NCBI GenBank assembly: GCA_031430575.1
Contig: JANPBT010000025.1
Location: 1-54,985 of the forward strand
Direction: 5' to 3'
Source: JANMDS01 sp031430575
Lineage (GTDB): Bacteria > Pseudomonadota > Gammaproteobacteria > Burkholderiales > Casimicrobiaceae
DNA: 54,985 bases
The notes below the pieces were generated by a model. The model was not told the origin of the DNA. It was given only the letters and a program-made list of their open reading frames with translations, and did no database searches. Below, piece after piece: positions 41,736 through 51,071 of this stretch. The position numbers and the translations under genes were made by a program. Position 1 is the stretch's first letter. Each line of letters opens with the position of its first letter.

Positions 41736-42802
41736 GCGTGCGCCTTACGTGCCGAAAAAATCGCGATTGCGCTGGCTTTCCATTGCAGGTAACGCGATTT
41801 TTCAGAAAGCATCGGCGCTTCCACATAACGCCAACTCAGCCACGCGCAGGCGCCAGTGAGCAGGGTTGTGCCCACAATCAATGCCAGCACCGAGATCTGC
41901 GGATGCAATGAGATCAACATTTGCTGCATCGGAAACGCATAAAGATAAAGACCGTACGAAAAATCACCGTGGCGGGTAATCGGTTTCAGCCATCCGCGCG
42001 TATGCAATGCCACGCTCAGCGCAAAGTAGCCTATTGCGACGGCAAGAACTAGCCAATAGCGTTCAGATATCTGCGGCGCAGATTTAAACCCTATTGCGAT
42101 TGCGCAAACGACGATCCCGCCGATCCAGATATTGCATGCGCGAACGCCGCCCCAAAGTGCAAGTGCGCTGCCGATAAAAAATGGCACGACCAATTTCAAA
42201 AAGAGATAACTATCGACATGAAATTGGGCGACACGAAAAACGCCCTTATTGAAATGCCGATTTACGGCCACTGCGAGCACGATGAGCACGACAATGACCG
42301 CAGGCTTTACAAAGCGCTTACCTGCCAAGGCGCAAAGCGCGAGCACGCCATAGCATCGGGCTTCAAGCGGGAGCGTCCAGAGCGCGCCATTAAAGCCCGG
42401 TTGTAACGGGTTATTTTCAAATACGCCCGGCAAATAGAGCTTGATCCGCAAGAACATCGCAAGCAGGTAATCTTGCGTGGTGGGGCTGGTGAGATAAGTC
42501 CAAAAATCAAAGCGCGTGAGTAATGCGCCCCAAACGAAAACGCTCAGTGCAACCAGCACCCAGAGCGCGGGCAAGATGCGTAGCGCGCGCTTAAATAGAA
42601 AATCGCCAATACTGGGCGCGCGCAACAATGATTGCGTGACTAAATATCCGCTCATTGAAAAAAACATGATGACGCCGACAGCACCGAGTGATTCAAACTG
42701 AAATTGACTCCGTATCGCCAAAAGCTCAAAGCTATGGCCGACAATGACCAACCAGGCCGCAATCAGACGCAGGGAATCAAAGTTATTGGTGGAAGTTTGC
42801 AT
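41732..42802 (-). CDS. Acyltransferase 3 family (OafA/YrhL) protein
   Basis: 356 residues with about ten membrane segments, typical of O-acetyltransferases that modify lipopolysaccharide or exopolysaccharide. The N-terminus NNFDSLRLIAAWLVIVGHSFEL has the catalytic His of the R/H motif, and VIMFFSMSGYLVTQSL is the family FFxxSGY motif. A repeat copy at 42067-42085 encodes KSAPQIS. No SGNH domain is attached. Confidence 0.9.
   Translation of the reverse strand: MQTSTNNFDSLRLIAAWLVIVGHSFELLAIRSQFQFESLGAVGVIMFFSMSGYLVTQSLLRAPSIGDFLFKRALRILPALWVLVALSVFVWGALLTRFDFWTYLTSPTTQDYLLAMFLRIKLYLPGVFENNPLQPGFNGALWTLPLEARCYGVLALCALAGKRFVKPAVIVVLIVLAVAVNRHFNKGVFRVAQFHVDSYLFLKLVVPFFIGSALALWGGVRACNIWIGGIVVCAIAIGFKSAPQISERYWLVLAVAIGYFALSVALHTRGWLKPITRHGDFSYGLYLYAFPMQQMLISLHPQISVLALIVGTTLLTGACAWLSWRYVEAPMLSEKSRYLQWKASAIAIFSARKAHA
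42067..42085. repeat. Interspersed repeat inside the acyltransferase gene
   Basis: One core change (ATATCTGCGGCGCAGATTT), read as S-A-P-Q-I from the minus-strand gene. Confidence 0.75.
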
Positions 42803-42827
42803 CGTTTAGAGCATTGTACGAAGCGGG

Positions 42828-43676
42828 CTAGCCGCGCGGCGACGGAATCGGATAAAGCAATTTCACCCGCAGCTCTTTACGCAAGCGGGTATTTTTTATC
42901 CGACGCGACTCGCGCATGAAACTCCAGAGCTCGGGCTTGACTTGCGCTTGTAACTGCGCCGCAGGTATTTTCGGCACCTGGGGCAAACCATGGGCATCGG
43001 CAACCGCATCAAACCATTCGCCCATTTTCATGGCAAATCCATCGACGACGTTGTAGGCGCGGTGGGGCTTGCCACGAAAGGCAGCGAGCCACACAACGCG
43101 GGCGAGATCGTCGGCGTGAATGTGATTGGAGTAAGCATCGTCGTCGGGCGCAAGCGCGGGCGTACCGGCGCGAATGCGTTCTAGCGGCAAGCGATCTGCG
43201 GCATAAATCCCCGGGACGCGCAGGCGCACGCTCGGCAATCGATACCTGCGGCGCAGAATCTGCTCTGCCGCGACCCGCCGCTTCGCCCGCGATGATTCGG
43301 CCTTAACTGGGCGCGTCTCGTCGATCCAATCGCCGTCGCAATTGCCGTATACACCCGTGGTGCTCACGTAAATAAATCGGGTTGCGGTGCCGCGCAAAGC
43401 GGCCAGCGCGCGCCGTAGCCGAGGATCATCATCCCCGCTCGCGGCTGGCGGTGCAAAATAGAGCACCGTATCGGAAATTCCGGCTAAACGCGTCAATTTG
43501 CGAAAATCATCTAAATCACCGATGAGGGGCACGCCGAAAGCCGTGCGTACCTGCGGCGCAGATTCAGCGCGCCGCACGAGCGCTGCAAAGCGCACGAACG
43601 GCGCACAAGGCTGCCCGCTTAGCCACTGCGCCCAGCGCTGCGCCACATCGCCGTAACCTATTATTAAAACTTTCAT
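42828..43676 (-). CDS. SDR-family NAD(P)-binding epimerase-like protein
   Basis: 282 residues from MKVLIIGYGDVAQRWAQWLSG; the frame begins 25 residues earlier, but MKV starts the Rossmann fold and its GYGDVA. FIYVSTTGVYGNCDGDWIDETRPVK resembles YeeZ/extended SDR proteins but lacks a clear YxxxK pair. Three interspersed repeat copies lie inside in three different frames (IPAAQL, LRRRY, SAPQV). It is divergent from the flavoprotein gene, 15 bases apart. Confidence 0.85.
   Translation of the reverse strand: MKVLIIGYGDVAQRWAQWLSGQPCAPFVRFAALVRRAESAPQVRTAFGVPLIGDLDDFRKLTRLAGISDTVLYFAPPAASGDDDPRLRRALAALRGTATRFIYVSTTGVYGNCDGDWIDETRPVKAESSRAKRRVAAEQILRRRYRLPSVRLRVPGIYAADRLPLERIRAGTPALAPDDDAYSNHIHADDLARVVWLAAFRGKPHRAYNVVDGFAMKMGEWFDAVADAHGLPQVPKIPAAQLQAQVKPELWSFMRESRRIKNTRLRKELRVKLLYPIPSPRG
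42951..42968. repeat. Interspersed repeat inside the SDR gene, copy 1
   Basis: R on the plus strand, read as I-P-A-A-Q-L from the gene. Confidence 0.85.
43242..43259. repeat. Interspersed repeat inside the SDR gene, copy 2
   Basis: F on the plus strand, read as L-R-R-R-Y, the only copy found in an arginine-rich frame. Confidence 0.85.
43547..43565. repeat. Interspersed repeat inside the SDR gene, copy 3
   Basis: F on the plus strand, read as S-A-P-Q-V from the gene. Confidence 0.85.
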
Positions 43677-43691
43677 AACGCGTATTTCAGC

Positions 43692-44765
43692 ATGCCACAC
43701 ACGATAACGCTTCATCCGCTCGGTCAATCCTTTCCTTGCGCAGCCGATCAATCGATTTTGGATGCCGCGCTCAAAGCCGGATTCGTCATCCCGTATGGCT
43801 GCCGCAATGGTGCGTGCGGCTCATGCAAAGGCACGGTTGTGAGCGGTGAGATTGATTTCGGCAACTACGCCGGCGGCGTGTTGAGCGAAGATGAGAAAGC
43901 CCAAGGAAAAGCGCTTTTTTGTAAAGCCACACCTCACGGTGATGTCACCATCGAGGCGCGCGATGTACGCCGTGCGGGCGATGTGCAGCTCAAAAAATTA
44001 CCGGCGCGTGTTGAGCATTTAGATAAAGTAACAGAAGATGTCGCCATCGTGCGCTTGAAGATTCCAGCAAATGAGCGGCTGGCCTTTAAAGCCGGGCAAT
44101 ATTTAGACATTCTCATGCGCGATGGCCGCCGCCGCAGTTTTTCAATGGCCACTGCGCCACACGACGACGCGCTCTTAGAGCTCCATATCCGCCATCTTGC
44201 GGGCGGGGCATTTACCGATCCCCTTTTTGCAACAGGTAAGGCCAAAGACATCTGGCGCTTTGAAGGGCCGTTTGGTGATTTCTTTTTGCGCGAAGACTCC
44301 GATAAGCCGATTATTTTCGTCGCCAGCGGCACTGGCTTTGCGCCGATCAAAGCCATCATTGAGCACGCCAATCATCTCGGCATCGCGCGTGAGATGGTGC
44401 TCTACTGGGGCGGGCGCAGGCCGCACGATTTGTATCTAGCGCATCTAGCCAAAGCATGGGAAGAAAAGCATGCCCACTTCACATTCATCCCGGTGGTCTC
44501 AGATGCCACGCAGGAAGATGCTTGGCAAGGGCGCACAGGCTTCGTGCATCGCGCAGTGATGCACGATTTTCCCGATCTCTCGGGCTATCAGGTCTATGCC
44601 TGCGGAGCGCCGATTGTCGTCGATAGCGCGCGGTCAGATTTCATTGCGCAATGCAAGTTGCCCGAAAACGAATTTTTCGCAGATTCATTTACCGTCGCAG
44701 CGGAAACTGAAATCGCGCCGGTTGTCGCCGCTAGCGCACAAATCGCACCGCCACCCAAACCTTAG
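43692..44765 (+). CDS. 2Fe-2S ferredoxin-NAD(P)H reductase (CDP-6-deoxyglucoseen reductase-like)
   Basis: 357 residues. The N-terminal plant-type ferredoxin domain carries CRNGACGSCKG and the fourth Cys in LFCKATP. The FNR half has the FAD motif GRRRSFSMA and the NAD motif IFVASGTGFAPIKAI, ending in YACGAPIVV. Members are annotated as CDP-6-deoxy-delta-3,4-glucoseen reductase (AscD-like) in betaproteobacteria, but the true electron acceptor is usually unknown. It is divergent from the SDR gene, and the Pro/Ala-rich C-terminal tail is about 30 residues. Confidence 0.88.
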   Translation: MPHTITLHPLGQSFPCAADQSILDAALKAGFVIPYGCRNGACGSCKGTVVSGEIDFGNYAGGVLSEDEKAQGKALFCKATPHGDVTIEARDVRRAGDVQLKKLPARVEHLDKVTEDVAIVRLKIPANERLAFKAGQYLDILMRDGRRRSFSMATAPHDDALLELHIRHLAGGAFTDPLFATGKAKDIWRFEGPFGDFFLREDSDKPIIFVASGTGFAPIKAIIEHANHLGIAREMVLYWGGRRPHDLYLAHLAKAWEEKHAHFTFIPVVSDATQEDAWQGRTGFVHRAVMHDFPDLSGYQVYACGAPIVVDSARSDFIAQCKLPENEFFADSFTVAAETEIAPVVAASAQIAPPPKP

Positions 44766-44904
44766 CGCAAAAGCGCGTGATTCATCCGTTGCTTTCGGCG
44801 GTTCGTCGCGTGGGCTGCGTGCCTACCGTGCAAGTCGGTTTAGACTATCGTTGACCTGCGACGTGCGTTGTAAAAGTGCGCCTGAAATTTCATTGGCACG
44901 AACA

Positions 44905-44922
44905 ATACCTGCGGCGCAGTTT
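44905..44922. repeat. Interspersed repeat, F orientation
   Basis: A full match, upstream of the first S41 gene. Confidence 0.85.
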
Positions 44923-44956
44923 AGGCATATTTTTGCTAGTTTATGGACAATTTTTA

Positions 44957-46984
44957 ATGCGAAACCTTCAAATGAATCCGCTTCTCAAAAAAATCGGTCT
45001 TACGCTTTTTGTTGCCGGGATTTTCCCCGCGCTCACCACCGCCCAGACCGTGATCGAATATGTCAACATCGCCGATTTCCCGCTGGCACCGGGTGGCCAA
45101 TATTTTTATACGTCCGATCCCGGCGAGCAGGCTTTTGTAGATTCCGGTGGTGCCGGAAGATTTAAGCGCACCGGGGCGCAATTTTTACTTGGTGGGAGTG
45201 ATCCGGTTTGCCGCTTTTACGGCTCGGTCTCGCCCGGACCCAATTCACACTTCTATACGGTTTTGCCTGATGAGTGCAATGCACTGAAAGCGGCCCAAGT
45301 TTCGCCAAAACCAGCGACGATTCAGCAATGGAATTACGAAGGCAGCCCGCTGCGTGCCACGCTGCCGATCAAAGCGGCCGATGGCAGCCTCGCCTGCGCC
45401 GCAGGTTTGCGGCCGATTTATCGCGCCTACAACAACGCCTACCCAAAAGCAGGCGGCAAAAACGCTTGGGACTCTAACCATCGGCTGAGCGCGCGTGCCG
45501 CTGATGTGCGTGCGCTGACCAATACCAACTGGGTTAACGATGGCATTACCCTTTGCGTGCCTCCAGGAGCCGATGAAACCGCGCAGCTCCCATCATCGTC
45601 GGCATCGGTTGCGGATCAATGCAGCGCGCCGCGCGCAGAAGCCAAGTATGGCGATAAGCAGGGCACGCTCGACACTGAGAAAAATTGGGTGCGCGCGTTT
45701 GTGGATGATCGCTATCTATGGACGAGCGACTCACCCCGCTTCGCGCTCGATCAAGCCGCAAGCGCAGAAGCGCTTTTTGTAAAACGCCTCAATCCATTGC
45801 TGACTGCAGCAGGCGGCAAAGTAGACCGTTTTAGCAATTGGACACGCACCAGCGACTTTGAAAATGCCCAGCAGGGCAATATCGGCGGCTACGGCTGGAG
45901 CTTGAGCGCAATTTCAAATTCCCCACCGCGCAATTATGTCGTGCGCTATGTTGAGCCCGGTGGCCCAGCCGATACCGCAGGCATTTCACGCGGGATGAAA
46001 ATTACCGAAATTGATGGCCAAGATTTCGTCAATGGCGGCAACTTAACGATTATCAATTCCGGTTTTTCGCCGATACTCGATTCCACGCACAGCTTTGGCT
46101 TTCAAAAGCCTGATGGCAGCACTTACAGCACGATGATGACCGCGCGCAACGTGGCGCGCATCGCAGCCCAAACCGTGAAAACGCTTGATACCGCAAGCGG
46201 CAAGGTGGGCTACTTGCACTACACCACATTTAATACCTATCCCTCTGAAGGCCAGCTCGTGCAGGCGATGCGCGAATTCAAAGCCCAAAACATTACTGAT
46301 CTGGTGCTCGATTTGCGCTACAACGGGGGTGGATTTATCTACATCTCAGCGCAAATGGCCTACATGGTCGCAGGCGCGCAAAGTGCGGGCAAAGACTATT
46401 ACAAATTTACCTACAACGACAAGCGTTTGGCCGAGACCAATAACCCTTCAGGGCTTTTTCCGTTCCGCAATACAGAATCAGGATTTACCAATACGAGCAC
46501 AAGCGCTGGCTTTGCGCTGCCTGCGCTCAACTTGCCCCGCGTTTATGTGTTGATCGGCACTGGCACGGCTTCTGCAAGTGAAGCCGTGATTAACGGGTTG
46601 CGCGGCATCGGTGTCGAAGCGATTTTGATTGGCGCGACGACCACAGGCAAGCCCTACGGCTCGCTGCCGACTGACAACTGCGGCATCACCTATTCGATGT
46701 TGGAATTTAAAGGCACAAACGCCATCGGCTACGGCGATTTTGGTGATGGCTTCGCGCCCACCTGCACCGTTGCCGATGATCTCAATCGCGCGCTGGGTGA
46801 CCCCGCAGAAAGCCGCCTCAGCGCCGCACTTGCGCATCGTGCCACAGGCCAATGCCCCACGGGTACGCGGGCTAGCGATTTCGCAAAATCTGCGCCGCAG
46901 GTCATCGATGCGCCAGCTGCGCCCTTTGAAGAGCCAATGGGTGGTGCATTTTTAGTGCCGCCGCGCAAAGACATTGCCCGCTAA
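44957..46984 (+). CDS. Secreted S41 protease, paralogue 1
   Basis: 675 residues. The start is taken at MRNLQMNPLLKKIGLTLF; MNPLLKK (44972) is nearly as good. After the signal peptide comes a DUF5648-like module (about 25-210: FPLAPGGQYFYTSDPGEQAF, CRFYGSVSPGPNSHFYTVLPDEC). A PDZ-like region follows (VEPGGPADTAGISRGMKI), then the S41 catalytic domain with DLRYNGGGFIYISAQMAY, Ser539 in TASASEAV and Lys565 in TTTGKPYG, so it is probably active. Two repeat copies lie inside (46886-46902, and degenerate 45393-45408). It is followed 16 bases later by a paralogue. Confidence 0.9.
   Translation: MRNLQMNPLLKKIGLTLFVAGIFPALTTAQTVIEYVNIADFPLAPGGQYFYTSDPGEQAFVDSGGAGRFKRTGAQFLLGGSDPVCRFYGSVSPGPNSHFYTVLPDECNALKAAQVSPKPATIQQWNYEGSPLRATLPIKAADGSLACAAGLRPIYRAYNNAYPKAGGKNAWDSNHRLSARAADVRALTNTNWVNDGITLCVPPGADETAQLPSSSASVADQCSAPRAEAKYGDKQGTLDTEKNWVRAFVDDRYLWTSDSPRFALDQAASAEALFVKRLNPLLTAAGGKVDRFSNWTRTSDFENAQQGNIGGYGWSLSAISNSPPRNYVVRYVEPGGPADTAGISRGMKITEIDGQDFVNGGNLTIINSGFSPILDSTHSFGFQKPDGSTYSTMMTARNVARIAAQTVKTLDTASGKVGYLHYTTFNTYPSEGQLVQAMREFKAQNITDLVLDLRYNGGGFIYISAQMAYMVAGAQSAGKDYYKFTYNDKRLAETNNPSGLFPFRNTESGFTNTSTSAGFALPALNLPRVYVLIGTGTASASEAVINGLRGIGVEAILIGATTTGKPYGSLPTDNCGITYSMLEFKGTNAIGYGDFGDGFAPTCTVADDLNRALGDPAESRLSAALAHRATGQCPTGTRASDFAKSAPQVIDAPAAPFEEPMGGAFLVPPRKDIAR
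46886..46902. repeat. Interspersed repeat inside S41 paralogue 1
   Basis: R orientation, read as S-A-P-Q-V near the C-terminus. A degenerate copy is at 45393-45408 (CAAGL). Confidence 0.8.
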
Positions 46985-47000
46985 TTTCGCCCTAGGAAAC

Positions 47001-49031
47001 ATGATGCATTCAGCCTTAAAACGCACCCTCGCCTTTTCGCTCGCCGCTGCAAGCGCGGTCGGCTACGCGCAAACCGTCGTCGAATATTCCAATCAGCGTG
47101 ATTTCTTTCGCGCGCCGGGTGGGCAATTTTTTTACTCGGCTGATCGGAGCGAGCAGGCATTTGTCGATAGTGGCGGCGCGGGTGCTTTTAAGCGCACGGG
47201 TGGCGGCTTTATCGCGGGGGGCAAAGAGCCACTTTGCCGTTTTTATGGCTCGGTCACGCCGGGGCCGAATTCCCACTTTTATACGATCCTGCCTGATGAG
47301 TGCAGCGCTTTAAAGTCGCAGCAAATCTCCCCTAAACCCAGCGCAACCCAGCAGTGGAATTTTGAAGGTAACGGCTACTCGGCGACCGCCGCAACTAAAG
47401 ATGCTACTGGCAAGCAAATCTGCGCTGCGGGGTCGCAGCCCGTTTATCGCGTATACAACCAAGCGTTTACGACCGCTGGTAACAAAAACGCTTGGGATTC
47501 CAATCACCGCTACTCGACCCGCCGCGGCGACATCGATTACCTTGTGCAGGCCTTAAATTGGAAAGACGAAGGGGTCGTTTTCTGCGCCGCAGGTCAAACG
47601 CCCGAGCCGAGCTACCCCAAAGCAAGCGCAATTGAAAAGCAATGCAATGCGCCGCGCGCCGACGCGAAGTATGGCGACAAGCCTGGCAGTATTAATACCG
47701 AAATAGCCTGGGTGCAATCTTACGCCGACGAAAAATATCTCTGGTACGACGCGTTGCCCTACACGAGCACTTCATTTTTCTCGACACCCGCACTATTTTT
47801 CGACATGCAAAAGACCTATGCGAAAACGCCATCGGGTCGTGATCTCGATGAATTTCATTATCGTCTTCCAACAACAGAATGGGAGTCTTTCGTCAATAGC
47901 GAAGCCGGCGTTGGTTACGGCGTGGATGTTGCGAGCGCAGCCGAAGCCGGTGGCAGCCGCGCAGTCGTGCGCTTAGTCGAGCCTGGCAGCCCAGCGGGGC
48001 TCGCCGGAGTCACGCGCTCGATGGAAATAGTCAGCGCCAACGGCAACGCAAGCGCTTCGGCAATTAGCAGCGCGCTCAACCCGCGCGCCGCGGGGCAATC
48101 CAATCGATTTGAATTTTTTGTCCCCGCTACCGGAGCCACGCTAAACGTAACGCTCGTCGCCGCGGCGGTCAAAAGCGTCCCGGTGCTCGCAACGAAAGTG
48201 CTGCCGACCGCGAACGGCAACGTTGGCTATATCGTGTTTAACGATTTCACTTTAGCGGCTGAAGGCCAGCTCGTGACCGCAATCGATACGTTGCGCAGCG
48301 CCAACGTTAACGATCTAGTGCTCGATCTGCGCTACAACGGTGGTGGCTATCTCTATATCGCCGCCCAGTTGAGCTATATGATTGCGGGGGCAAAATCGAG
48401 CGGAAAGTTATTTGAGAAGACCATTTTCAACGCCAAACGAATCACAGAAAATAACGACCCTGACAACGATACGCCCTTCTTCAATATCGCCAGCGGATAC
48501 CCCGGCACCGGCACGGTTGAAAATGCCCGCTTGCCAACCCTGAATCTAAATCGGGTGTATGTGTTGGCCTCTGGCGGCAGTGCATCCGCCAGTGAAGCGG
48601 TCATCAACGGCTTGCGCGGCATCGATGTTGAAGTTATCCTCATCGGCACGACCACACGCGGCAAGCCCTACGGCTTTTACGGTGAAGACAATTGCGGATT
48701 AACGTATCTCACAGTCGAATTCAAAGGCATCAACGCCAAAGGCTATGGCGATTTTGCGGATGGCTTTGCCCCGACTTGCACAGTCAGTAAAGACGACCTT
48801 TCCAAAGATTTTGGGGATCTTGCAGAAACCCGACTGGCCACCGCCCTCGCCCATCGGGCGACCGGCACATGCCCAGCGGGCACGACGACGCTGACCAACG
48901 ATAACGCCAAAGCCGCAAACGCGCTTTCACCAACGCGCGCAGCCCGAGCCATCACCGGCGGCATCCGGCTGCCACGGGAGATCGAGCGCACGCTGCTTGA
49001 AGCAAACAAACGCAGCGCGCTGCAACCGTAG
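47001..49031 (+). CDS. Secreted S41 protease, paralogue 2
   Basis: 676 residues from MMHSALKRTLAFSLAAAS, preceded by TAGGAAA as Shine-Dalgarno; the frame extends upstream but overlaps the previous gene. Same architecture as paralogue 1: signal peptide, DUF5648-like module (APGGQFFYSADRSEQAFVD), PDZ-like region (VEPGSPAGLAGVTRSMEI), S41 domain with DLRYNGGGYLYIAAQLSY, Ser529 in SASASEAV and Lys555 in TTRGKPYG, so catalytic residues are present. A repeat copy (47578-47594) encodes CAAGQ in the linker; a degenerate one is at 47415-47432. Confidence 0.9.
   Translation: MMHSALKRTLAFSLAAASAVGYAQTVVEYSNQRDFFRAPGGQFFYSADRSEQAFVDSGGAGAFKRTGGGFIAGGKEPLCRFYGSVTPGPNSHFYTILPDECSALKSQQISPKPSATQQWNFEGNGYSATAATKDATGKQICAAGSQPVYRVYNQAFTTAGNKNAWDSNHRYSTRRGDIDYLVQALNWKDEGVVFCAAGQTPEPSYPKASAIEKQCNAPRADAKYGDKPGSINTEIAWVQSYADEKYLWYDALPYTSTSFFSTPALFFDMQKTYAKTPSGRDLDEFHYRLPTTEWESFVNSEAGVGYGVDVASAAEAGGSRAVVRLVEPGSPAGLAGVTRSMEIVSANGNASASAISSALNPRAAGQSNRFEFFVPATGATLNVTLVAAAVKSVPVLATKVLPTANGNVGYIVFNDFTLAAEGQLVTAIDTLRSANVNDLVLDLRYNGGGYLYIAAQLSYMIAGAKSSGKLFEKTIFNAKRITENNDPDNDTPFFNIASGYPGTGTVENARLPTLNLNRVYVLASGGSASASEAVINGLRGIDVEVILIGTTTRGKPYGFYGEDNCGLTYLTVEFKGINAKGYGDFADGFAPTCTVSKDDLSKDFGDLAETRLATALAHRATGTCPAGTTTLTNDNAKAANALSPTRAARAITGGIRLPREIERTLLEANKRSALQP
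47578..47594. repeat. Interspersed repeat inside S41 paralogue 2
   Basis: R orientation, read as C-A-A-G-Q. Confidence 0.8.
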
Positions 49032-49051
49032 TAAATTACCCTTGATGCTCA

Positions 49052-49092
49052 TGCCTGCGGCGCAGAAACGACCCAATCTGCGCCGCAGGTAC
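49052..49092. repeat. Inverted pair between S41 paralogues 2 and 3
   Basis: F copy 49052-49066 and R copy 49076-49092, with 9 bases between. It is probably a hairpin that separates expression of the third gene. Confidence 0.8.
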
Positions 49093-49114
49093 GTGCATAT
49101 CCAAAACTCGGGGA

Positions 49115-51016
49115 ATGATGATGAAAAAAAATAGATATTTTTTTGCAACGATCGTGGCGATTGCGGCCAGCAGCATCGCATCCGCGCAAACCGTCATCGA
49201 ATACATCAATCAAGCAGATTTCCCGCGCGCACCTGGTGGGCAATTTTTCTACTCTGCAGACCCCGGCGAGCAAGCCTACGTTGATAGCGGCGCCGCGGGG
49301 CAATTTAAGCGCACCGGTGGTGGCTTCGTCGCGGGTGGCCCGCAAGCACTTTGCCGCTTTTATGGCTCGGTTACGCCAGGGCCTAACTCGCATTTCTATA
49401 CGATCTTGCCTGATGAGTGCAGCGCGTTGAAATCTGCGCAAGTCACGCCTAAGCCCGCTATCGCGCAACAGTGGAATTTTGAAGGTAATGGCTTTTCCGC
49501 GACCCCGCCGGTAAAAGATGCGGAAGGCAATTCCCGCTGCTTTGTTAATACCGCACCCGTTTTCCGCGCCTACAACCAAGCGTATACGGCAGCCGGTGCA
49601 AAAAACCCGTGGGATTCCAACCATCGTTACTCGACCCGGCGCAGCGATATTGACTACCTCGTCAACGCTTTGCATTGGAAAGATGAGGGCGTAGTATTTT
49701 GTGCCGCTGGAACAATACCTGAGGCTCGATTGCCTGCATATCCAACCCTAGAAAAACAATGCAGCGCGCCGCGCGCCGATACGAAGTATGGCGACAAGCC
49801 TGGCAGCCTAACAAGCGAGCAAAATTGGGTGCGTTCATTCGTCGATGAACGCTACCTTTGGCCTGAGGAAGTGCCTGCGATAAACGCTTCGCTCTATATC
49901 AATGCAAACAGCTACTTCTCGGTCCTAAAAACACACGCGAAGCTGCCCTCTGGCATCCCCAAAGACTCGCTGCACAGCTCAATGGTCACCTCGAACTGGG
50001 AAGAATTGCAGGGCGCAGAGACCGCGCCGAGCTATGGCATCGAAATTCTCAGCGCCAACCAAGTTGGCGGCACGCGCGCTGCCGTTCGCCGCGTTGTGCC
50101 AGGCAGCTCTGCGGCTGCAGCGGGCGTGTTGCGCGGCATGGAAATCGCGACGGTCAATGGCATGAGCGTAGCCGGTGGTGCAAATAGCCTTCTGCTCGCA
50201 AGTGCACTGGCCGCACGCGGCGCGGGCGAAAACCATCGCTTCGGCTTCATCACAGCATCGGGCGCAATGCTCGAGGTATCGCTCACCCCAAAAGTCACCG
50301 CGCGCACCGATTTGGAGAATTTCAAAATTTTTGCAACACCAACCGGTAACGTGGGCTACGTGGCAATTAACGCCTTTAGCCGAGGCGTTGAAGGTCAGCT
50401 CGCCAGCAATTTTGATCGCTTAGCGATTTCACCCGTTAGTGATCTGATCATCGATGTGCGCTATAACGCAGGCGGACTCATTTCGGTTGCGTCGCAGTTA
50501 GCTTACGTTATCGGTGGCAGCAATACCCAAGGCAAACTTTTCACGCGCTCCGTCTTCAACCGTAAGCGCGCCGCAGAGACCAATGATTCTCGCCTTTTCG
50601 CTCCCTTTCTCGGAATTACAACGGGAAGCCCCGGATCTGGCACGATTGGAAACTCTTTCTTGCCTACGGCTAACTTAAAGCGCGTCTACCTGCTGACTTC
50701 AAATTTAACGGCGGGACCTGCCGAAATGATCATCAACGGCCTGCGCGGCATTGATATCGAAGTAATCTTGATCGGTGGCACGACGGGTGGTAATCCGTAC
50801 AACGTTAACGCGATTGAAAATTGCGCGACAACCTACCTCATGGTTGAATCCCAGTTTTTTAACGCCAAAGCCGAATCGAATTACGCGGATGGATTTGCGC
50901 CGACGTGTAAGGTCGAGACCGACGATCTCACCAAAGTGCTTGGTGATTTAACCGAAGCCCGGCTCGCCGCCGCCTTGACCCATCGAGCGACAGGCGCGTG
51001 CCCAGCGGGCACGTAG
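49115..51016 (+). CDS. Secreted S41-like protein, paralogue 3, predicted inactive
   Basis: 633 residues. MMMKKNRYFFATIVAIAASS is a signal peptide (start could be any of three ATGs), followed by the DUF5648-like module, a PDZ-like region (VVPGSSAAAAGVLRGMEI) and an S41 domain. Where the paralogues have S-A-S-E and G-K-P-Y, this one has GPAE (Gly534) and GNPY (Asn560), so both catalytic Ser and Lys are missing; DLRYNGGG is also DVRYNAGG. It is likely a pseudoenzyme that binds peptides or regulates. It contains no repeat copy. Confidence 0.85.
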   Translation: MMMKKNRYFFATIVAIAASSIASAQTVIEYINQADFPRAPGGQFFYSADPGEQAYVDSGAAGQFKRTGGGFVAGGPQALCRFYGSVTPGPNSHFYTILPDECSALKSAQVTPKPAIAQQWNFEGNGFSATPPVKDAEGNSRCFVNTAPVFRAYNQAYTAAGAKNPWDSNHRYSTRRSDIDYLVNALHWKDEGVVFCAAGTIPEARLPAYPTLEKQCSAPRADTKYGDKPGSLTSEQNWVRSFVDERYLWPEEVPAINASLYINANSYFSVLKTHAKLPSGIPKDSLHSSMVTSNWEELQGAETAPSYGIEILSANQVGGTRAAVRRVVPGSSAAAAGVLRGMEIATVNGMSVAGGANSLLLASALAARGAGENHRFGFITASGAMLEVSLTPKVTARTDLENFKIFATPTGNVGYVAINAFSRGVEGQLASNFDRLAISPVSDLIIDVRYNAGGLISVASQLAYVIGGSNTQGKLFTRSVFNRKRAAETNDSRLFAPFLGITTGSPGSGTIGNSFLPTANLKRVYLLTSNLTAGPAEMIINGLRGIDIEVILIGGTTGGNPYNVNAIENCATTYLMVESQFFNAKAESNYADGFAPTCKVETDDLTKVLGDLTEARLAAALTHRATGACPAGT

Positions 51017-51071
51017 AAAATCAGCACCCTAGGTAACGCCGCTCAATACCTATCGCACCGTTTTTTGAATT

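Noticed and set aside
44598..44618. Repeat-like TATGCCTGCGGAGCGCC in the flavoprotein gene
   Set aside because: It encodes the conserved YACGAP motif of the FNR family, so similarity is explained by protein constraint.
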